DNA of 64,000 nucleotides, from NCBI GenBank assembly GCA_903789665.1, contig CAIFEX010000004.1, forward strand, positions 62,001 to 126,000, in the 5' to 3' direction. Source of the DNA: an uncultured Clostridium sp. Its GTDB lineage: Bacteria; Bacillota; Clostridia; Clostridiales; Clostridiaceae. A model generated the notes under the pieces. The model worked only from the letters and a program-made list of their open reading frames with translations, did not search any database and was not told the DNA's origin. Positions 8,944-18,423 of this stretch are shown one piece after another (position 1 is the stretch's first letter; every line of letters starts with the position of its first letter). Made by a program: the position numbers and the translations under genes.

Positions 8944-10110
8944 TTATCTGATCAGATAATTCTTAACTTTTACCACTTTCCCATTTTTTACATACACTCT
9001 TGGTACTCTCTTGCTCACCATACAGAGCACTTCATAGCTTATAGTTCCGAGGATTCTGGCTATATCCTCAGCATCAAATTTGAGTCCATCTTTCTCCCCC
9101 ATAAGAATAACTTCATCCCCTGGATTGACATCTCCCACATCGGTAACATCAACCATGCACTGATCCATGCATATGTTTCCAACTACAGGAGCAAATTTCC
9201 CATTTATTATGACTTTCGCCTTTCCAAATAATCTCCTGGTGTAACCATCTGCATATCCTACCGGCAAAGTAGCAATCACACTTTTTCTTCCGGCTTTAAA
9301 TTTTCTTCCATAACCTACATACTGTCCAGTTTCCAGTGTCTTTACATGAACAACATTGGCTTTCAAAGTCATGAGAGGCTTTACACTCAGCTGATTCTTG
9401 TCCACTTCAGAGGAAGGATAATAACCATAGATTATTATTCCGGGTCTGCAGGCATCACAATAGGTGTCAGGCAGTTCCATTATGGCAGCACTGTTAGCTA
9501 TATCCCTCATATTTATCTTTATATTCCTGTCCAGTAGTTTTTTATAAAACAGCTTATATTTTTCAAACTGTTCGCCAGAATAGGTTTTATCCAGTTCATC
9601 TGCAGTAGCAAAATGTGAAAACAAGCTTTGTATTTCTATATTGGGCAGCTGGCTTATCTTGTAAATTTCATCTACGCTGTTATCATTTATCAAAAATCCT
9701 ATTCTACCCATACCAGTATCCACAGCAATGTGTATCCTGGCAATCTTTCCCTTATCTGCAGCCGCCCTAGACAGCTGACATGCATATTCATAGGAAGGAG
9801 CTATGGACTCCACGTCATAATCCACGACATCATCAATAAGCGTATGCGGCACTATGCCAAGTATCATTATAGGTGACTTTATCCCATTTTGCCTAAGCTC
9901 TACGGCTTCATCCAGAACAGCCACTGCCAGCCTTTCCACTCCATTTTCAAGAAGAACCTGTGAAACCTCAACTGCCCCGTGTCCGTAGGCATCAGCCTTC
10001 ACCACTCCTATTAATTGCCTATCGCCCACTTTTGATTTTATTTGACCTATGTTATATGTAAGATTATCTAAATTAACTTCCTCCCACACCGGTCTATAAT
10101 TTCTAAACAT
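8944..10110 (-). CDS. alr: Alanine racemase
   Basis: A PLP-dependent enzyme that interconverts L- and D-alanine for peptidoglycan. VVKADAYGHGA contains the PLP-binding lysine (Lys38). The TIM-barrel continues through HIAVDTGMGRIGF and the C-terminal beta domain has VGNICMDQCMVDVT and the LPVGYADGY segment. The 388-residue length is normal. It follows a GerS-like gene, with nnr and acpS upstream on the same strand. In C. difficile an alanine racemase gene (alr2) is co-transcribed with gerS, so this copy could supply spore or vegetative D-alanine. Confidence 0.96.
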   Translation of the reverse strand: MFRNYRPVWEEVNLDNLTYNIGQIKSKVGDRQLIGVVKADAYGHGAVEVSQVLLENGVERLAVAVLDEAVELRQNGIKSPIMILGIVPHTLIDDVVDYDVESIAPSYEYACQLSRAAADKGKIARIHIAVDTGMGRIGFLINDNSVDEIYKISQLPNIEIQSLFSHFATADELDKTYSGEQFEKYKLFYKKLLDRNIKINMRDIANSAAIMELPDTYCDACRPGIIIYGYYPSSEVDKNQLSVKPLMTLKANVVHVKTLETGQYVGYGRKFKAGRKSVIATLPVGYADGYTRRLFGKAKVIINGKFAPVVGNICMDQCMVDVTDVGDVNPGDEVILMGEKDGLKFDAEDIARILGTISYEVLCMVSKRVPRVYVKNGKVVKVKNYLIR

Positions 10111-10215
10111 CTATACATCACCTCTACATATAATTGAAAGAAAATAAATAATTTTAATACATTGATTTAATTATATACCATTTCAGCAAATATTGTGAGT
10201 ACAATTACTTCAATA

Positions 10216-10824
10216 TCAATTTATTTTAAAAATATCCGCATTCATTTCCACATTTGCTTTAAAGTCGGTATATTCCACTTCTATCCTGTTTCTGCCGGTG
10301 GAATCAAATATTTTCAGGTAAGTGGGAATATTGTGTTTCAAATCTATATACAACTCAGCCCTGTTTATATTTTTATTATTACCAGGTATGTCCAAATGTA
10401 CAACCTGATATTGGAGATCATTTATCTTTTTGAAAGAATTATCGATCTTCTCGTTAGTATACAGCAGTGATATATATTCTCCTATAAAACAAAATTTAAA
10501 CAGGCTGTTAAAATTCTTTTTCATACTGTATTTATCACTGTTGTCAGTATTCTTGACAAATATCCTGTTTCCACTGTATACAATTACTCTGTCCCTGTCC
10601 AGATCAAACCTCTCTCCATATCTACTGTCATAGTACTGCCTGCCGCTGTAACTTATCTGCTGTTTATCATTCTTTATCTTTATATTCACATTACAGCTGT
10701 AACTGTCCAGGTCCTTTAAATAATATATTATCTTTTCCGTATTCTGTATATCTCTATCATGAAATAAAAAAATAGTAAGTAAAACAAAAAATACAACAGC
10801 TATACCTATTAGCAGCTTTTTCAC
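10216..10824 (-). CDS. GerS-like, LolA-fold membrane-anchored protein
   Basis: A 202-residue protein with one N-terminal membrane anchor (~4-21) and an extracellular part rich in beta strands: SCNVNIKI, QISYSGRQYYD, RVIVYSGNRIFV, RAELYIDLKHNIPTYLKIFD. The last of these is typical of LolA/LolB-like lipid-binding folds. There is no lipobox cysteine, so unlike C. difficile GerS it would be held by the uncleaved helix. C. difficile GerS is needed for the cortex amidase CwlD to act, and its gene neighbours alr2, as this one neighbours alr. The assignment rests on fold-like sequence pattern plus that synteny and is tentative. Confidence 0.5.
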   Translation of the reverse strand: MKKLLIGIAVVFFVLLTIFLFHDRDIQNTEKIIYYLKDLDSYSCNVNIKIKNDKQQISYSGRQYYDSRYGERFDLDRDRVIVYSGNRIFVKNTDNSDKYSMKKNFNSLFKFCFIGEYISLLYTNEKIDNSFKKINDLQYQVVHLDIPGNNKNINRAELYIDLKHNIPTYLKIFDSTGRNRIEVEYTDFKANVEMNADIFKIN

Positions 10825-10907
10825 GCCGTCCTCCTAGTTTTTAAAGAGCTTTATTATTAATTTATTCTACTGTATCTCCTTATATTACTATTTTTTTATT
10901 ACATTTT

Positions 10908-12413
10908 TTAACGCATCAATTCTTTTATGGAAAATGGAAGTTCCTTCAGAACATGGCCGGCATTCACACAGAACATGTATCGGGATAATTTCTCTCCGGA
11001 ATACCCATGCACAAAAGCAGCTATGCAAGCTGCCTCAAAGAGATCATATTTTTGGGCTGCAAAGGATGCTATAATTCCCGTAAGGCAATCTCCCATACCC
11101 CCTGAGGCCATGGATGAATTCCCCTCAGGGTTCACAGCTACTCTCTCTCCATCTGTAATAACAGTATTGTATCCCTTCAGGAGAACAATTACGCCGTTTT
11201 GAGCTGCAAAATTTTTAGCTACCTCTATCCTGTTTTTTTCTATATATCCTATATCAAATCCGGTTATTCTAGCCATCTCCCCAAGATGAGGAGTCAATAC
11301 TGCCTTGCACTTCTTATCCCTCAATATCTGCAAATTTCCCTTTAATACATTTACACCGTCCGCATCGATAACTACATTTTTTCCGGGAATATTCAAAATG
11401 CTGGCAACAATATCCAGCGTCCTGTCATTTGCTCCCATACCCGGTCCTATGGCAATAGCATCACTTTTTTCCACTGCTTTTTTCATACTTGAATCATCTT
11501 CCAGCTGTATTGTCATTCCCTCTACCAGTTTTGAACTCAGTATTTGCTGTATATTTTTGTAGCAGCCCAAGGTGACAAGCCCTGCACCGCTTCTTACAGC
11601 TCCCTGGGTGCATATATAAGCAGCCCCGGTAAATCCCTGGGAACCTGCTATAACAAGTACTCTGCCGTAGTCGCCTTTGTGTCCGAGTTTATTCCTCTTT
11701 TTCAACCTTTCCCCCACAAAATCTTTATCCATTATAAATTCGGGACCAATAAATTTTTTAATGGCAATTTCCGGAATCCCTATATCCTCCACTACCACTT
11801 CTCCCGTAAATTCATCGCTCCCATATCTGAGAAAACCCTTCTTATACAACTGAAATGTAACAGTTTTATCGGCCTTTACACAGTTGCCCATAGTTTCTCC
11901 CGTATTTCCGTTAAGTCCGGAAGGAACATCAATTGATACAGTATATTTGCTCTTCTCATTTATCAATGATATGACGGAATCCTGTATTCCACGTATGTTT
12001 CTAGAGATTCCCGTGCCAAATATGCCGTCAATAACTACCTGGCTTTCATCTATGCTCTCCATAAGTTCTGCTATATCTTCTAAAGAGCTAACCTTGTCCA
12101 AATCAACATGCAGGGACTTCAGTATATTAAAATTTGTCCGGCATTCTTCACTCATGCCTTCCTCTTTCCCCACCAAAAACACATGAACTTTCTTATTTAA
12201 ATTGTACAGGTGTCTTGCCACGGCAAAACCGTCCCCGCCGTTGTTCCCCTTTGTACATATTACACAAAAACTGTCATAGTTTTTTAAATCTATATTGTCA
12301 ACTACTTTTAAAGCTGCATTTTCCATTAAAATGATACTGGGTATCTTTAGCTCATTTATAGTATAATCATCTATCTTCCTGCATATCTCCACTGGTGCTA
12401 TCCTCAATCTCAT
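10908..12413 (-). CDS. nnr: Bifunctional NAD(P)HX epimerase / ADP-dependent NAD(P)HX dehydratase
   Basis: This repairs hydrated NADH/NADPH. The N-terminal YjeF_N epimerase domain (~1-215) has IILMENAA and GNNGGDGFAVARHL. The C-terminal YjeF/CARKD dehydratase domain (~225-500) has AGSQGFTGAAY, GPGMGANDRT and the ribokinase-like catalytic motif GGMGDCLTG. At 501 residues it is the usual fused form. The first ATG overlaps the upstream acpS gene by 47 bases; a GTG seven codons in (12392) with an upstream GAGG is an alternative start. Confidence 0.94.
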   Translation of the reverse strand: MRLRIAPVEICRKIDDYTINELKIPSIILMENAALKVVDNIDLKNYDSFCVICTKGNNGGDGFAVARHLYNLNKKVHVFLVGKEEGMSEECRTNFNILKSLHVDLDKVSSLEDIAELMESIDESQVVIDGIFGTGISRNIRGIQDSVISLINEKSKYTVSIDVPSGLNGNTGETMGNCVKADKTVTFQLYKKGFLRYGSDEFTGEVVVEDIGIPEIAIKKFIGPEFIMDKDFVGERLKKRNKLGHKGDYGRVLVIAGSQGFTGAAYICTQGAVRSGAGLVTLGCYKNIQQILSSKLVEGMTIQLEDDSSMKKAVEKSDAIAIGPGMGANDRTLDIVASILNIPGKNVVIDADGVNVLKGNLQILRDKKCKAVLTPHLGEMARITGFDIGYIEKNRIEVAKNFAAQNGVIVLLKGYNTVITDGERVAVNPEGNSSMASGGMGDCLTGIIASFAAQKYDLFEAACIAAFVHGYSGEKLSRYMFCVNAGHVLKELPFSIKELMR

Positions 12414-12783
12414 CCACCTCCATCACTGCACATGCTACGGCATTATCCACACCATGTGATATACTAAGATGTATTTTATAATTTCCACATTTATTTGCCA
12501 TCAATTTGGCTTTTCCCTTCAATATTATAGTAGGCTTGCCGGAAGCCGCCCTGTCTATTTCCACTTCTTTGAAGTCAAATCCTCTAAATCCGGTACCAAG
12601 TGCTTTTACCACAGCCTCCTTTGCTGCAAATCTTCCAGCTACAAATTCAGGCCTTAAATTTCTGCTCTTGAGATATTCTATTTCATTCTTGCTAAAAATT
12701 CTGTCCATAAAATTGGCATGTTTACTAATAGCTTCTTTAATCCTCCTGATTTCAACTATATCCACTCCAATTCCAAATATCAA
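12367..12783 (-). CDS. acpS: Holo-[acyl-carrier-protein] synthase
   Basis: This transfers 4'-phosphopantetheine from CoA to ACP in fatty-acid synthesis. GIGVDIVEIRRI carries the Mg-binding aspartate (Asp8) and FVAGRFAAKEAVVKALG the conserved glutamate. LSISHGVDNAVA closes the fold. The acidic C-terminal extension (VDEIEDSTSGD) runs through the overlap with nnr and lengthens it a little past the usual ~120-130 residues. acpS-nnr-alr linkage is a common Firmicute order. Confidence 0.94.
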   Translation of the reverse strand: MIFGIGVDIVEIRRIKEAISKHANFMDRIFSKNEIEYLKSRNLRPEFVAGRFAAKEAVVKALGTGFRGFDFKEVEIDRAASGKPTIILKGKAKLMANKCGNYKIHLSISHGVDNAVACAVMEVDEIEDSTSGDMQEDR

Positions 12784-12883
12784 AATATTACACCTCCATT
12801 CAATAACTTAATTATACAGCAATTATCAAATTTTATATTATATTTATTTATTTAATATAATATATAATAAATTAAATTCACAC

Positions 12884-12904
12884 AAAAAAAGAGGATTTCT
12901 CCTC
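12884..12904 (-). terminator. Terminator after the DUF6514-like gene
   Basis: GAGGA pairs with TCCTC around a 4-base loop and runs into seven U on the minus strand, 7 bases past the stop of the small gene. Confidence 0.8.
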
Positions 12905-12910
12905 CTTTCT

Positions 12911-13258
12911 CTAATAAGCTATATAATTTATCTGTTTATCAAAATCCAGGATATATTCATCTACATAGTCCCCAATTACATCAACCAGGTGTATAGGAGA
13001 TACCTGATGATCATACAGCAGCTTCAACAGCTTATGTACTTTATACCTTTCAGGACTTATATTTTCAATGCACTCTCTCTCTACATTTACCAATTTGTTA
13101 TTCAATATATCCTGTCTCTCAACTTCAATCCCATAGGATTGGACTTGTATAAATTCATTTCTGCATGGAATTGAAATACTTTTTTTAAGCATCCTGTAAA
13201 AATATGCGTATTTTTTATCCCCCACTATTTTATTAAAGCTAAAATTCTCAACTATCAT
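12911..13258 (-). CDS. Small clostridial protein, possibly DUF6514 family
   Basis: A 115-residue soluble protein of unknown function. It opens MIVENFSFNKIV, then KYAYFYRMLKK, a central beta-rich part (QSYGIEVERQDI) and a C-terminal helix-rich part (KVHKLLKLLYDHQVSPIHLVD) ending in aromatic residues. The pattern resembles the DUF6514 family of clostridia, from memory only. AGGGGG lies 8 bases before the ATG at 13258 but only 2 bases before an in-frame ATG at 13264, so I use 13258. It is transcribed alone and ends at a good terminator. Confidence 0.6.
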   Translation of the reverse strand: MIVENFSFNKIVGDKKYAYFYRMLKKSISIPCRNEFIQVQSYGIEVERQDILNNKLVNVERECIENISPERYKVHKLLKLLYDHQVSPIHLVDVIGDYVDEYILDFDKQINYIAY

Positions 13259-13532
13259 AAACATTTCCCCCTGTAATTATTAGCTAATATCATTGACTCA
13301 AAAATATATTACCACATAGTTGCAAAAAAATATGTCAGTTCATGATTAGCTGGATTATAAATTATCTCTTATATATGACAATAAAAATCTTTCATCTAAC
13401 CAGTTAAAAGTATAAATATACTTTTATACTATATATTAACAGTTTTTATTGAAGTTTGCTGTCGAAATTTCATGTATGTTGACTATCTGTTTTTATAAAT
13501 TTAACATTTGAGCAGGCCGCAGCCCCATCAAC

Positions 13533-14237
13533 TTATCTGCAGAACCTGTGTTTTCCTATGATTTTTATGAGAGGCCTCGACCATATCCACGAGCTGGTAG
13601 CCGTTGCAGGATTGAAATAATATATGGCCCCATCAGAAGGATCCCAGCCATTTAACGCATCTCTGGCCGCATTTATAGAACTTTGTTCCATATTTGCATG
13701 TATCTGACCGTCCACTATAGCTGTAAATGCTCCCGGCTGATATATGACCCCGGGTACAGTGGAGGGAAATCTTGGATCTCTTGTCCTGTTTAATACAACA
13801 GCACCTACGGCAACCTGACCTTCATATGGTTCACCTCTCGCCTCCCCGTTTATCAGGCGCGCTATAAGTATTACACTCTGGTTACTGCTTTCACTTCCGG
13901 AAGAAGTACTTCCACTGGAAACATTTATGCCCAAGGCTGCCAATGTGGCATCCCCCGCCACTCCGTCGGAAGTCAAACCATTCTTGGATTGAAAATATTT
14001 TACGGCAGTGTAGGTCTGGTACCCATAGGCCCCGTCCACACTTCCATTATAATATCCCCAGTTTTTAAGTTTTGTCTGTATCTGTGTCACCACGTTTCCC
14101 TTAGAGCCATAGGAATATGCTATAGCTTTCACCGCGTTGTCATAGGGAAGTAAAAACAAAGAAGTGGATATATATGTGAACAATATGGCAAGTATCATTG
14201 CCAATCTTGTTTTAAAATTCACAGACTTTCCGCCCAT
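13533..14237 (-). CDS. sleB: Spore cortex-lytic enzyme SleB
   Basis: This is a lytic transglycosylase that degrades spore cortex peptidoglycan during germination. It has an uncleaved or signal-type N-terminal hydrophobic segment (~12-30), a peptidoglycan-binding domain 1 (~42-105, with QIQTKLKNWGYYNGSVDGAYG and LTSDGVAGDATLAALG), a Ser/Gly linker, and the SleB hydrolase domain (~125-234). The catalytic glutamate is in ARLINGEARGEP; GAVVLNRTRDPRFP and AIYYFNP are also family hallmarks. In Bacillus SleB is exported across the inner forespore membrane and is held inactive until germination. No ypeB partner gene is adjacent here. Confidence 0.92.
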   Translation of the reverse strand: MGGKSVNFKTRLAMILAILFTYISTSLFLLPYDNAVKAIAYSYGSKGNVVTQIQTKLKNWGYYNGSVDGAYGYQTYTAVKYFQSKNGLTSDGVAGDATLAALGINVSSGSTSSGSESSNQSVILIARLINGEARGEPYEGQVAVGAVVLNRTRDPRFPSTVPGVIYQPGAFTAIVDGQIHANMEQSSINAARDALNGWDPSDGAIYYFNPATATSSWIWSRPLIKIIGKHRFCR

Positions 14238-14347
14238 ATGACCATCTCTCCTTTAGTATTTAAACTTGTAATTTACCTTTACGTGAACATAGTTTATGCA
14301 CAAATACAATAAAAAATACATAGGGAATAGTCAATAAAAAGCAAAAT

Positions 14348-14403
14348 AAATGTGTTTCAACAAGACCCCGTTTAATAATCACAAGCCTTGTCAAAACACA
14401 TTT
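14348..14403 (-). terminator. Long hairpin terminator after the MgtE-like gene
   Basis: A 17-bp nearly perfect stem (AAATGTGTTT...CAAG with its complement) closes a 22-base loop and is followed by TATTTTGC on the minus strand. It lies about 50 bases past the stop of the Mg-regulated gene. Confidence 0.7.
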
Positions 14404-14451
14404 CCCGTGCAATATTTTTTTAGAAAGCCATCTACAGCAACTTCCACAGAT

Positions 14452-15714
14452 TTACCCAACCATTCTCAACCTCTTTTTCCAACTAGGTATCAACACATCT
14501 TCCACAATATCATTTATTACCACTATACCGCATAATTTTTCCTCATCATTCACTACAGGAATGGAAAGTAAATCGTACTTGGAACAATTTTCTATAGCCT
14601 TGCTTATATTTTCATTGTGATTTACACTAATTACATCATTTTCCATAATTTCTTTCAATTTAGACTTACCGTCGGACAGCAAAAGACTTTTTAAGGACAC
14701 AACTCCCTGAAGTCTTTCCTTATCATCTATAATATATACATAATAGGAAATTTCATCTTCCGGATCAATTTCTCTAAACAGCTCAACAGTTTCATCGACA
14801 GTTATATTTATATTGAAGGAAATAAAGTCTTTCTTCATAATACTTCCAATTGTTTCTTCCTTATAATTCATAAGAGTCTTCACTTCATCGGCATCTTTTT
14901 TTTTCATGTTCAAAAGCATTTTTTCTGCCGTATCCTCATCAACTTCGTCCAAAATATCTGCAATCTCATCCTTGGGCATGTTAAACAATACCTCATCTCT
15001 TTTAGATTCACTCAGATTTTCCAGAATATTCGCCTGTATTTTGGGCTGTATTTCCTCAAGCGTATCTGTCGCCAAGTTTTCATCCAGATTTTCAAATACC
15101 TTTTTCCTGTAGTTTACATCCATGTCTTCCAGTATATCTGCCAAATCCGCAGGATGAAGTTTTGACAATTTCTTATAGGGAACTGAAAGCTTTAAATTGT
15201 TGTTTACCATATCCAGAGCTTCTACATTGTCCCAGATTATAAGACTATCTTCTGCTTTTCTGTTAAATATGCCATAAAATTTTTTTATAATATTTTCGAT
15301 GCCGAATCTTCTTCCGAGAGCCAAAATACCTGTATCAACAGCTACAACCCTGTACTCTCCCGCTATCTTTGCAATCCTCAAATCATTGACTCTTACCAGC
15401 TTTTTTCCATTTATGTCCACAATCTGCTTATCCAAAAGATGTTTTGACAAAAGGTATGAATAACTCTGAACTATTATTCCCCTCATGCCCTCAACTTTAA
15501 TAGTAACTTTATTGTTATCTTCGTAAAAATCTATATTCTTGCATTCACAATCTGATATTTCCGAGCCATCCTTTATCCTGTACCCTATAGCTCTTGGCAT
15601 TCCATGATCAGTAGATACATATATATCTACAAGTTTCCCAACGTACTCGTTGAATTCATCATAGACTTTCCTATAAAGAACTTTGCTCAAGAAGAAACTA
15701 GTTAATTTTTTCAT
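14452..15714 (-). CDS. MgtE-type cytosolic domains with PRC-barrel, no membrane channel
   Basis: The 420-residue protein has PRC-barrel-like segments at ~10-165 (VYDEFNEYVGKLVDIYV, then VVDINGKKLVRVNDLRI), an MgtE N-terminal superhelical domain at ~180-285 (KLHPADLADILEDM, repeated acidic helices) and a CBS pair at ~290-412. In full MgtE transporters these parts are the Mg2+-sensing cytosolic gate and are followed by five membrane helices; here the protein ends directly after the second CBS domain (WKKRLRMVG). It therefore cannot form a channel by itself. An M-box riboswitch in the leader supports a role in Mg2+ homeostasis, perhaps gating or regulating another transporter. That role is inference. 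Confidence 0.8.
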   Translation of the reverse strand: MKKLTSFFLSKVLYRKVYDEFNEYVGKLVDIYVSTDHGMPRAIGYRIKDGSEISDCECKNIDFYEDNNKVTIKVEGMRGIIVQSYSYLLSKHLLDKQIVDINGKKLVRVNDLRIAKIAGEYRVVAVDTGILALGRRFGIENIIKKFYGIFNRKAEDSLIIWDNVEALDMVNNNLKLSVPYKKLSKLHPADLADILEDMDVNYRKKVFENLDENLATDTLEEIQPKIQANILENLSESKRDEVLFNMPKDEIADILDEVDEDTAEKMLLNMKKKDADEVKTLMNYKEETIGSIMKKDFISFNINITVDETVELFREIDPEDEISYYVYIIDDKERLQGVVSLKSLLLSDGKSKLKEIMENDVISVNHNENISKAIENCSKYDLLSIPVVNDEEKLCGIVVINDIVEDVLIPSWKKRLRMVG

Positions 15715-15907
15715 AAATATTCCTCCTTTAACTTACGGAGAAATATTCAAACCAAAAATTAAACAGTATCTATTCAAAGTTAAAGTTTAGGAATTTACTC
15801 AAATATTCCTCCGCAGATATTTATTAAATTTTGCAATTTGTAAAAAGTCACACCGACCTCCATAAGGTCCGTTATCCATATTAACTACACCACCTAAATT
15901 AAAAATT

Positions 15908-15930
15908 TAAAAAAGAGCCCTTTCGGCTCT
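15908..15930 (-). terminator. Riboswitch-controlled terminator in the Mg leader
   Basis: AGAGCC pairs with GGCTCT around a GAAAG loop and is followed by six U on the minus strand. It sits between the M-box aptamer and the gene. The aptamer's 3' strand (GCTAAAAC) can also pair with GTTTTAG at 15940-15946, which gives a plausible switching element. Confidence 0.85.
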
Positions 15931-15956
15931 CCACATAAACTAAAACTTTTTTCGTC

Positions 15957-16100
15957 CGAGTTTTAGCACTATATAGCTTAAGATAAAAATTAATCCAGCT
16001 GCATTAGATAAAACCTTAATCCGGTAATATCTGTTGACCCATTGGCATCTCTCGATGTTTCCGGGCATCAGCATCTGTCTATATAGGAGCCTCACCTAAC
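15957..16100 (-). promoter_or_regulatory. M-box (ykoK) Mg2+ riboswitch
   Basis: Read on the minus strand the leader matches the M-box consensus in order: GTTAGGTGAGGCTCCTATAT, then TGCTGATGCCC, GCCAATGGGTCAACAG, TTAAGGT, TAATGCAGCTGGAT, CTTAAGCTATATAGTGCTAA. M-box RNAs bind Mg2+ and turn off downstream genes when Mg2+ is ample. A terminator follows at 15908-15930, and the controlled gene is the MgtE-like protein at 14452-15714. A second small hairpin (GACCT/AGGTC) lies at 15855-15869 in the remaining leader. Confidence 0.95.
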
Positions 16101-16537
16101 ATAATAATGCAAGTACATAGTATTATCTTTTATACTATAATTATATTACAAATTCGCCAAAATGCAATAAGCAAATGCTAAATTTATTTATTTTTTGCAC
16201 GGCAATACCCCTTTACCTTGCCTCACTCATGTTAATTGCAAATATCATGCTTTTTGATTTAAATTTCTCTATACATCCATTATATACTAAACATTCATTT
16301 TTGGTACAGTCAGGTCACCCCTGTCGATGACATTTCTGTTAGATCAGTGCAGAAAAGTTCCGAGAAAAGCAGGATGGGCAGGCTTGCCTCCATCAAACAC
16401 GCCAGGTGGACAGGCAACCCACTGGAAAATGCCGAGAAAAACAAGGTGGACAGGCAACCCCCGGGGGTCATGAACAAATCATGAACAAAAAATGAATAAA
16501 CTGTAAATAGAACTCTGCAGTCATTAACTCCCTATGT
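16101..16537. other. Intergenic region with GC-richer repeated units
   Basis: No gene is visible. From ~16355 to 16460 the sequence becomes GC-richer and holds three imperfect copies of a unit seen best as TGCCGAGAAAAACAAGGTGG followed by ACAGGCAACCC. The 17-base string AGGTGGACAGGCAACCC occurs exactly at 16404-16420 and 16444-16460; a degenerate copy is at ~16358-16386. A CCCCCGGGGG palindrome follows at 16458-16467, then ATCATGAACAAA-type repeats. Confidence 0.7.
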
Positions 16538-16543
16538 TATAAT
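16538..16543 (+). promoter_or_regulatory. Putative -10 element for ygiQ
   Basis: A perfect TATAAT lies 36 bases before the start codon. The matching -35 position (CTGCAG at 16515-16520) is poor, so the promoter is weak or assisted. Confidence 0.45.
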
Positions 16544-16579
16544 GAAACCAACAGAAAAAACAGGAATGGAGAATGTAAA

Positions 16580-18406
16580 TTGCATCTAAATAAAAATTTT
16601 TTACCCATCAGCAAAGAAGATATGAAATTGAACAACATAAAGCAACTGGATTTTATATTCATAACAGGAGATGCCTATGTAGACCATCCCTCCTTCGGCA
16701 CCGCAATAATATCCAGGATTTTAGAGAGGGAGGGGTTTAAAGTTGGAATAATAGCCCAGCCAAACTGGAAAAGTGCAGATGATTTCAAAAAGCTTGGAAA
16801 ACCAAAGCTGGCATTTTTAATTAACTCCGGAAATATGGATTCCATGGTGAACCATTATACTGCCTCAAGGAAAAGAAGGCATGAGGATCTTTACTCCCCA
16901 GGAGGAAAATCTGGATACAGACCCGACAGGGCAGTCATAGTATACTGCAACAGGGCTAGAGAAGCCTACAGGGATACCCCCATAATAATAGGAGGAATAG
17001 AGGCCAGCTTGAGAAGGTTTGCCCACTACGATTACTGGAGTGACAAAATAAGAAGAAGCATACTTGTAGATTCCAAATCCGATTTGCTTATATATGGAAT
17101 GGGGGAAAAATCCATAGTACAGATAGCAAATCTGCTGAAATACGGCATGGATATACACGATATCAAAGATATAAGGGGAACTGTGTATTCCTCAAAAGAT
17201 AAAAACTGTCTGAAAAACTACATAGAGGTACCTTCCTTTGAAAAAGTACTGGAAGATAAAAAATCCTATGGAGAAAGTTTCAAGCTGGAATATCAGGAGC
17301 AGGACGCAATAAGAGGTAAAACTCTGGTACAGAAGCATCGAGATCACTATGTCATTCAAAACCCTCCCCAGTATCCATTGACAGAAGAAGAAATGGATAT
17401 AGTATACAATCTCCCCTATACCAGAACCTATCATCCCGTGTACAAAAAATTGGGAGGAATACCTGCAATTAGAGAAGTGCGTTTTTCCATCACCAGTCAT
17501 AGAGGATGTTACGGCGGTTGTTCATTTTGCGCCCTGACTTTTCACCAGGGGAGAACTGTACAGAGCAGAAGTGAAAAATCAATAATAGATGAAGCAAAAC
17601 TTCTCACAACATTAGATGATTTTAAGGGATACATACATGATGTGGGGGGACCTACCGCAAATTTCAGGCACAGGGCCTGCAAAATCCAGGAAAAAGTGGG
17701 AGTGTGCAAAAACAGGCAGTGCCTATTTCCCACTCCATGTAAAAATCTCATTGTAGATCACAGGGAATATTCAAATTTATTGAAAAAAATAAGAAAAATA
17801 CCGGGCATAAAAAAGGTATTTATCCGATCTGGAATAAGATATGACTATTTGATAGAGGATAAAAACACAGATTTCTTCACGGAATTATGCAAATACCACA
17901 TAAGCGGCCAGCTGAAGGTAGCTCCTGAACATGTGAACGGCAAAGTTCTGGAGCAGATGGGAAAGCCTGGAATGGACGTATACAACAAATTTGTAAAAAA
18001 ATATTTCGAGATAAACAAAAGGCTTGACAAGAAGCAGTACCTGGTACCCTATCTAATGTCCAGCCATCCCGGCAGCGACCTGGATGCAGCTATAGAACTG
18101 GCACTTTATATAAAAAAAATGGGATACACACCCGAACAGGTTCAGGATTTTTATCCCACACCGGGAAGCTTATCCACAACCATGTACTACACTGGCACAA
18201 ATCCTCTAACCGGCAAGAAAGTCTATGTTCCGAAAAAGCAGAAAGAAAAGAACATGCAGAGGGCTCTTTTACAATTTGCCTTTCCAAGAAACTACAAGCT
18301 GGTAAAAGAGGCCTTGATTGCAGCAGGCCGTGAAGACCTGATAGGAAATGATCATAAATGCCTCATCCGGAAAAATCCGCCCAGGACTGGAAAAAGGCAT
18401 TCTTAG
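16580..18406 (+). CDS. ygiQ: YgiQ family radical SAM protein (UPF0313)
   Basis: A 608-residue radical-SAM protein of unknown substrate. [13 protein letters not shown]-type sequence (here [13 protein letters not shown]) near residue 30 and [18 protein letters not shown] are family hallmarks. The [4Fe-4S]/SAM motif is [11 protein letters not shown] with Cys310, Cys314 and Cys317; the CxxxCxxC spacing is intact. LKVAPEH and [11 protein letters not shown] lie in the C-terminal half. The start is a TTG with GGAG eight bases upstream; the next ATG is 15 codons in. It is a single gene on the plus strand between minus-strand units. Confidence 0.95.
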   Translation: MHLNKNFLPISKEDMKLNNIKQLDFIFITGDAYVDHPSFGTAIISRILEREGFKVGIIAQPNWKSADDFKKLGKPKLAFLINSGNMDSMVNHYTASRKRRHEDLYSPGGKSGYRPDRAVIVYCNRAREAYRDTPIIIGGIEASLRRFAHYDYWSDKIRRSILVDSKSDLLIYGMGEKSIVQIANLLKYGMDIHDIKDIRGTVYSSKDKNCLKNYIEVPSFEKVLEDKKSYGESFKLEYQEQDAIRGKTLVQKHRDHYVIQNPPQYPLTEEEMDIVYNLPYTRTYHPVYKKLGGIPAIREVRFSITSHRGCYGGCSFCALTFHQGRTVQSRSEKSIIDEAKLLTTLDDFKGYIHDVGGPTANFRHRACKIQEKVGVCKNRQCLFPTPCKNLIVDHREYSNLLKKIRKIPGIKKVFIRSGIRYDYLIEDKNTDFFTELCKYHISGQLKVAPEHVNGKVLEQMGKPGMDVYNKFVKKYFEINKRLDKKQYLVPYLMSSHPGSDLDAAIELALYIKKMGYTPEQVQDFYPTPGSLSTTMYYTGTNPLTGKKVYVPKKQKEKNMQRALLQFAFPRNYKLVKEALIAAGREDLIGNDHKCLIRKNPPRTGKRHS

Positions 18407-18423
18407 CAGATCTTTCCTGCGGA

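Noticed and set aside
8939-8956. ATTATCTGATCAGATAAT palindrome at the end of alr, considered as an operator or terminator
   Set aside because: It overlaps the alr stop codon and last codons and has no U-run; more likely chance within coding sequence.
13406-13425. Perfect palindrome AAAAGTATA-AA-TATACTTTT upstream of the small clostridial gene, considered as an operator
   Set aside because: It is made of A/T only in an A/T-rich gap, so chance is likely and no partner regulator is near.
16455-16470. The CCCCCGGGGG palindrome as a terminator
   Set aside because: There is no U-run on either strand, and no gene ends just before it.
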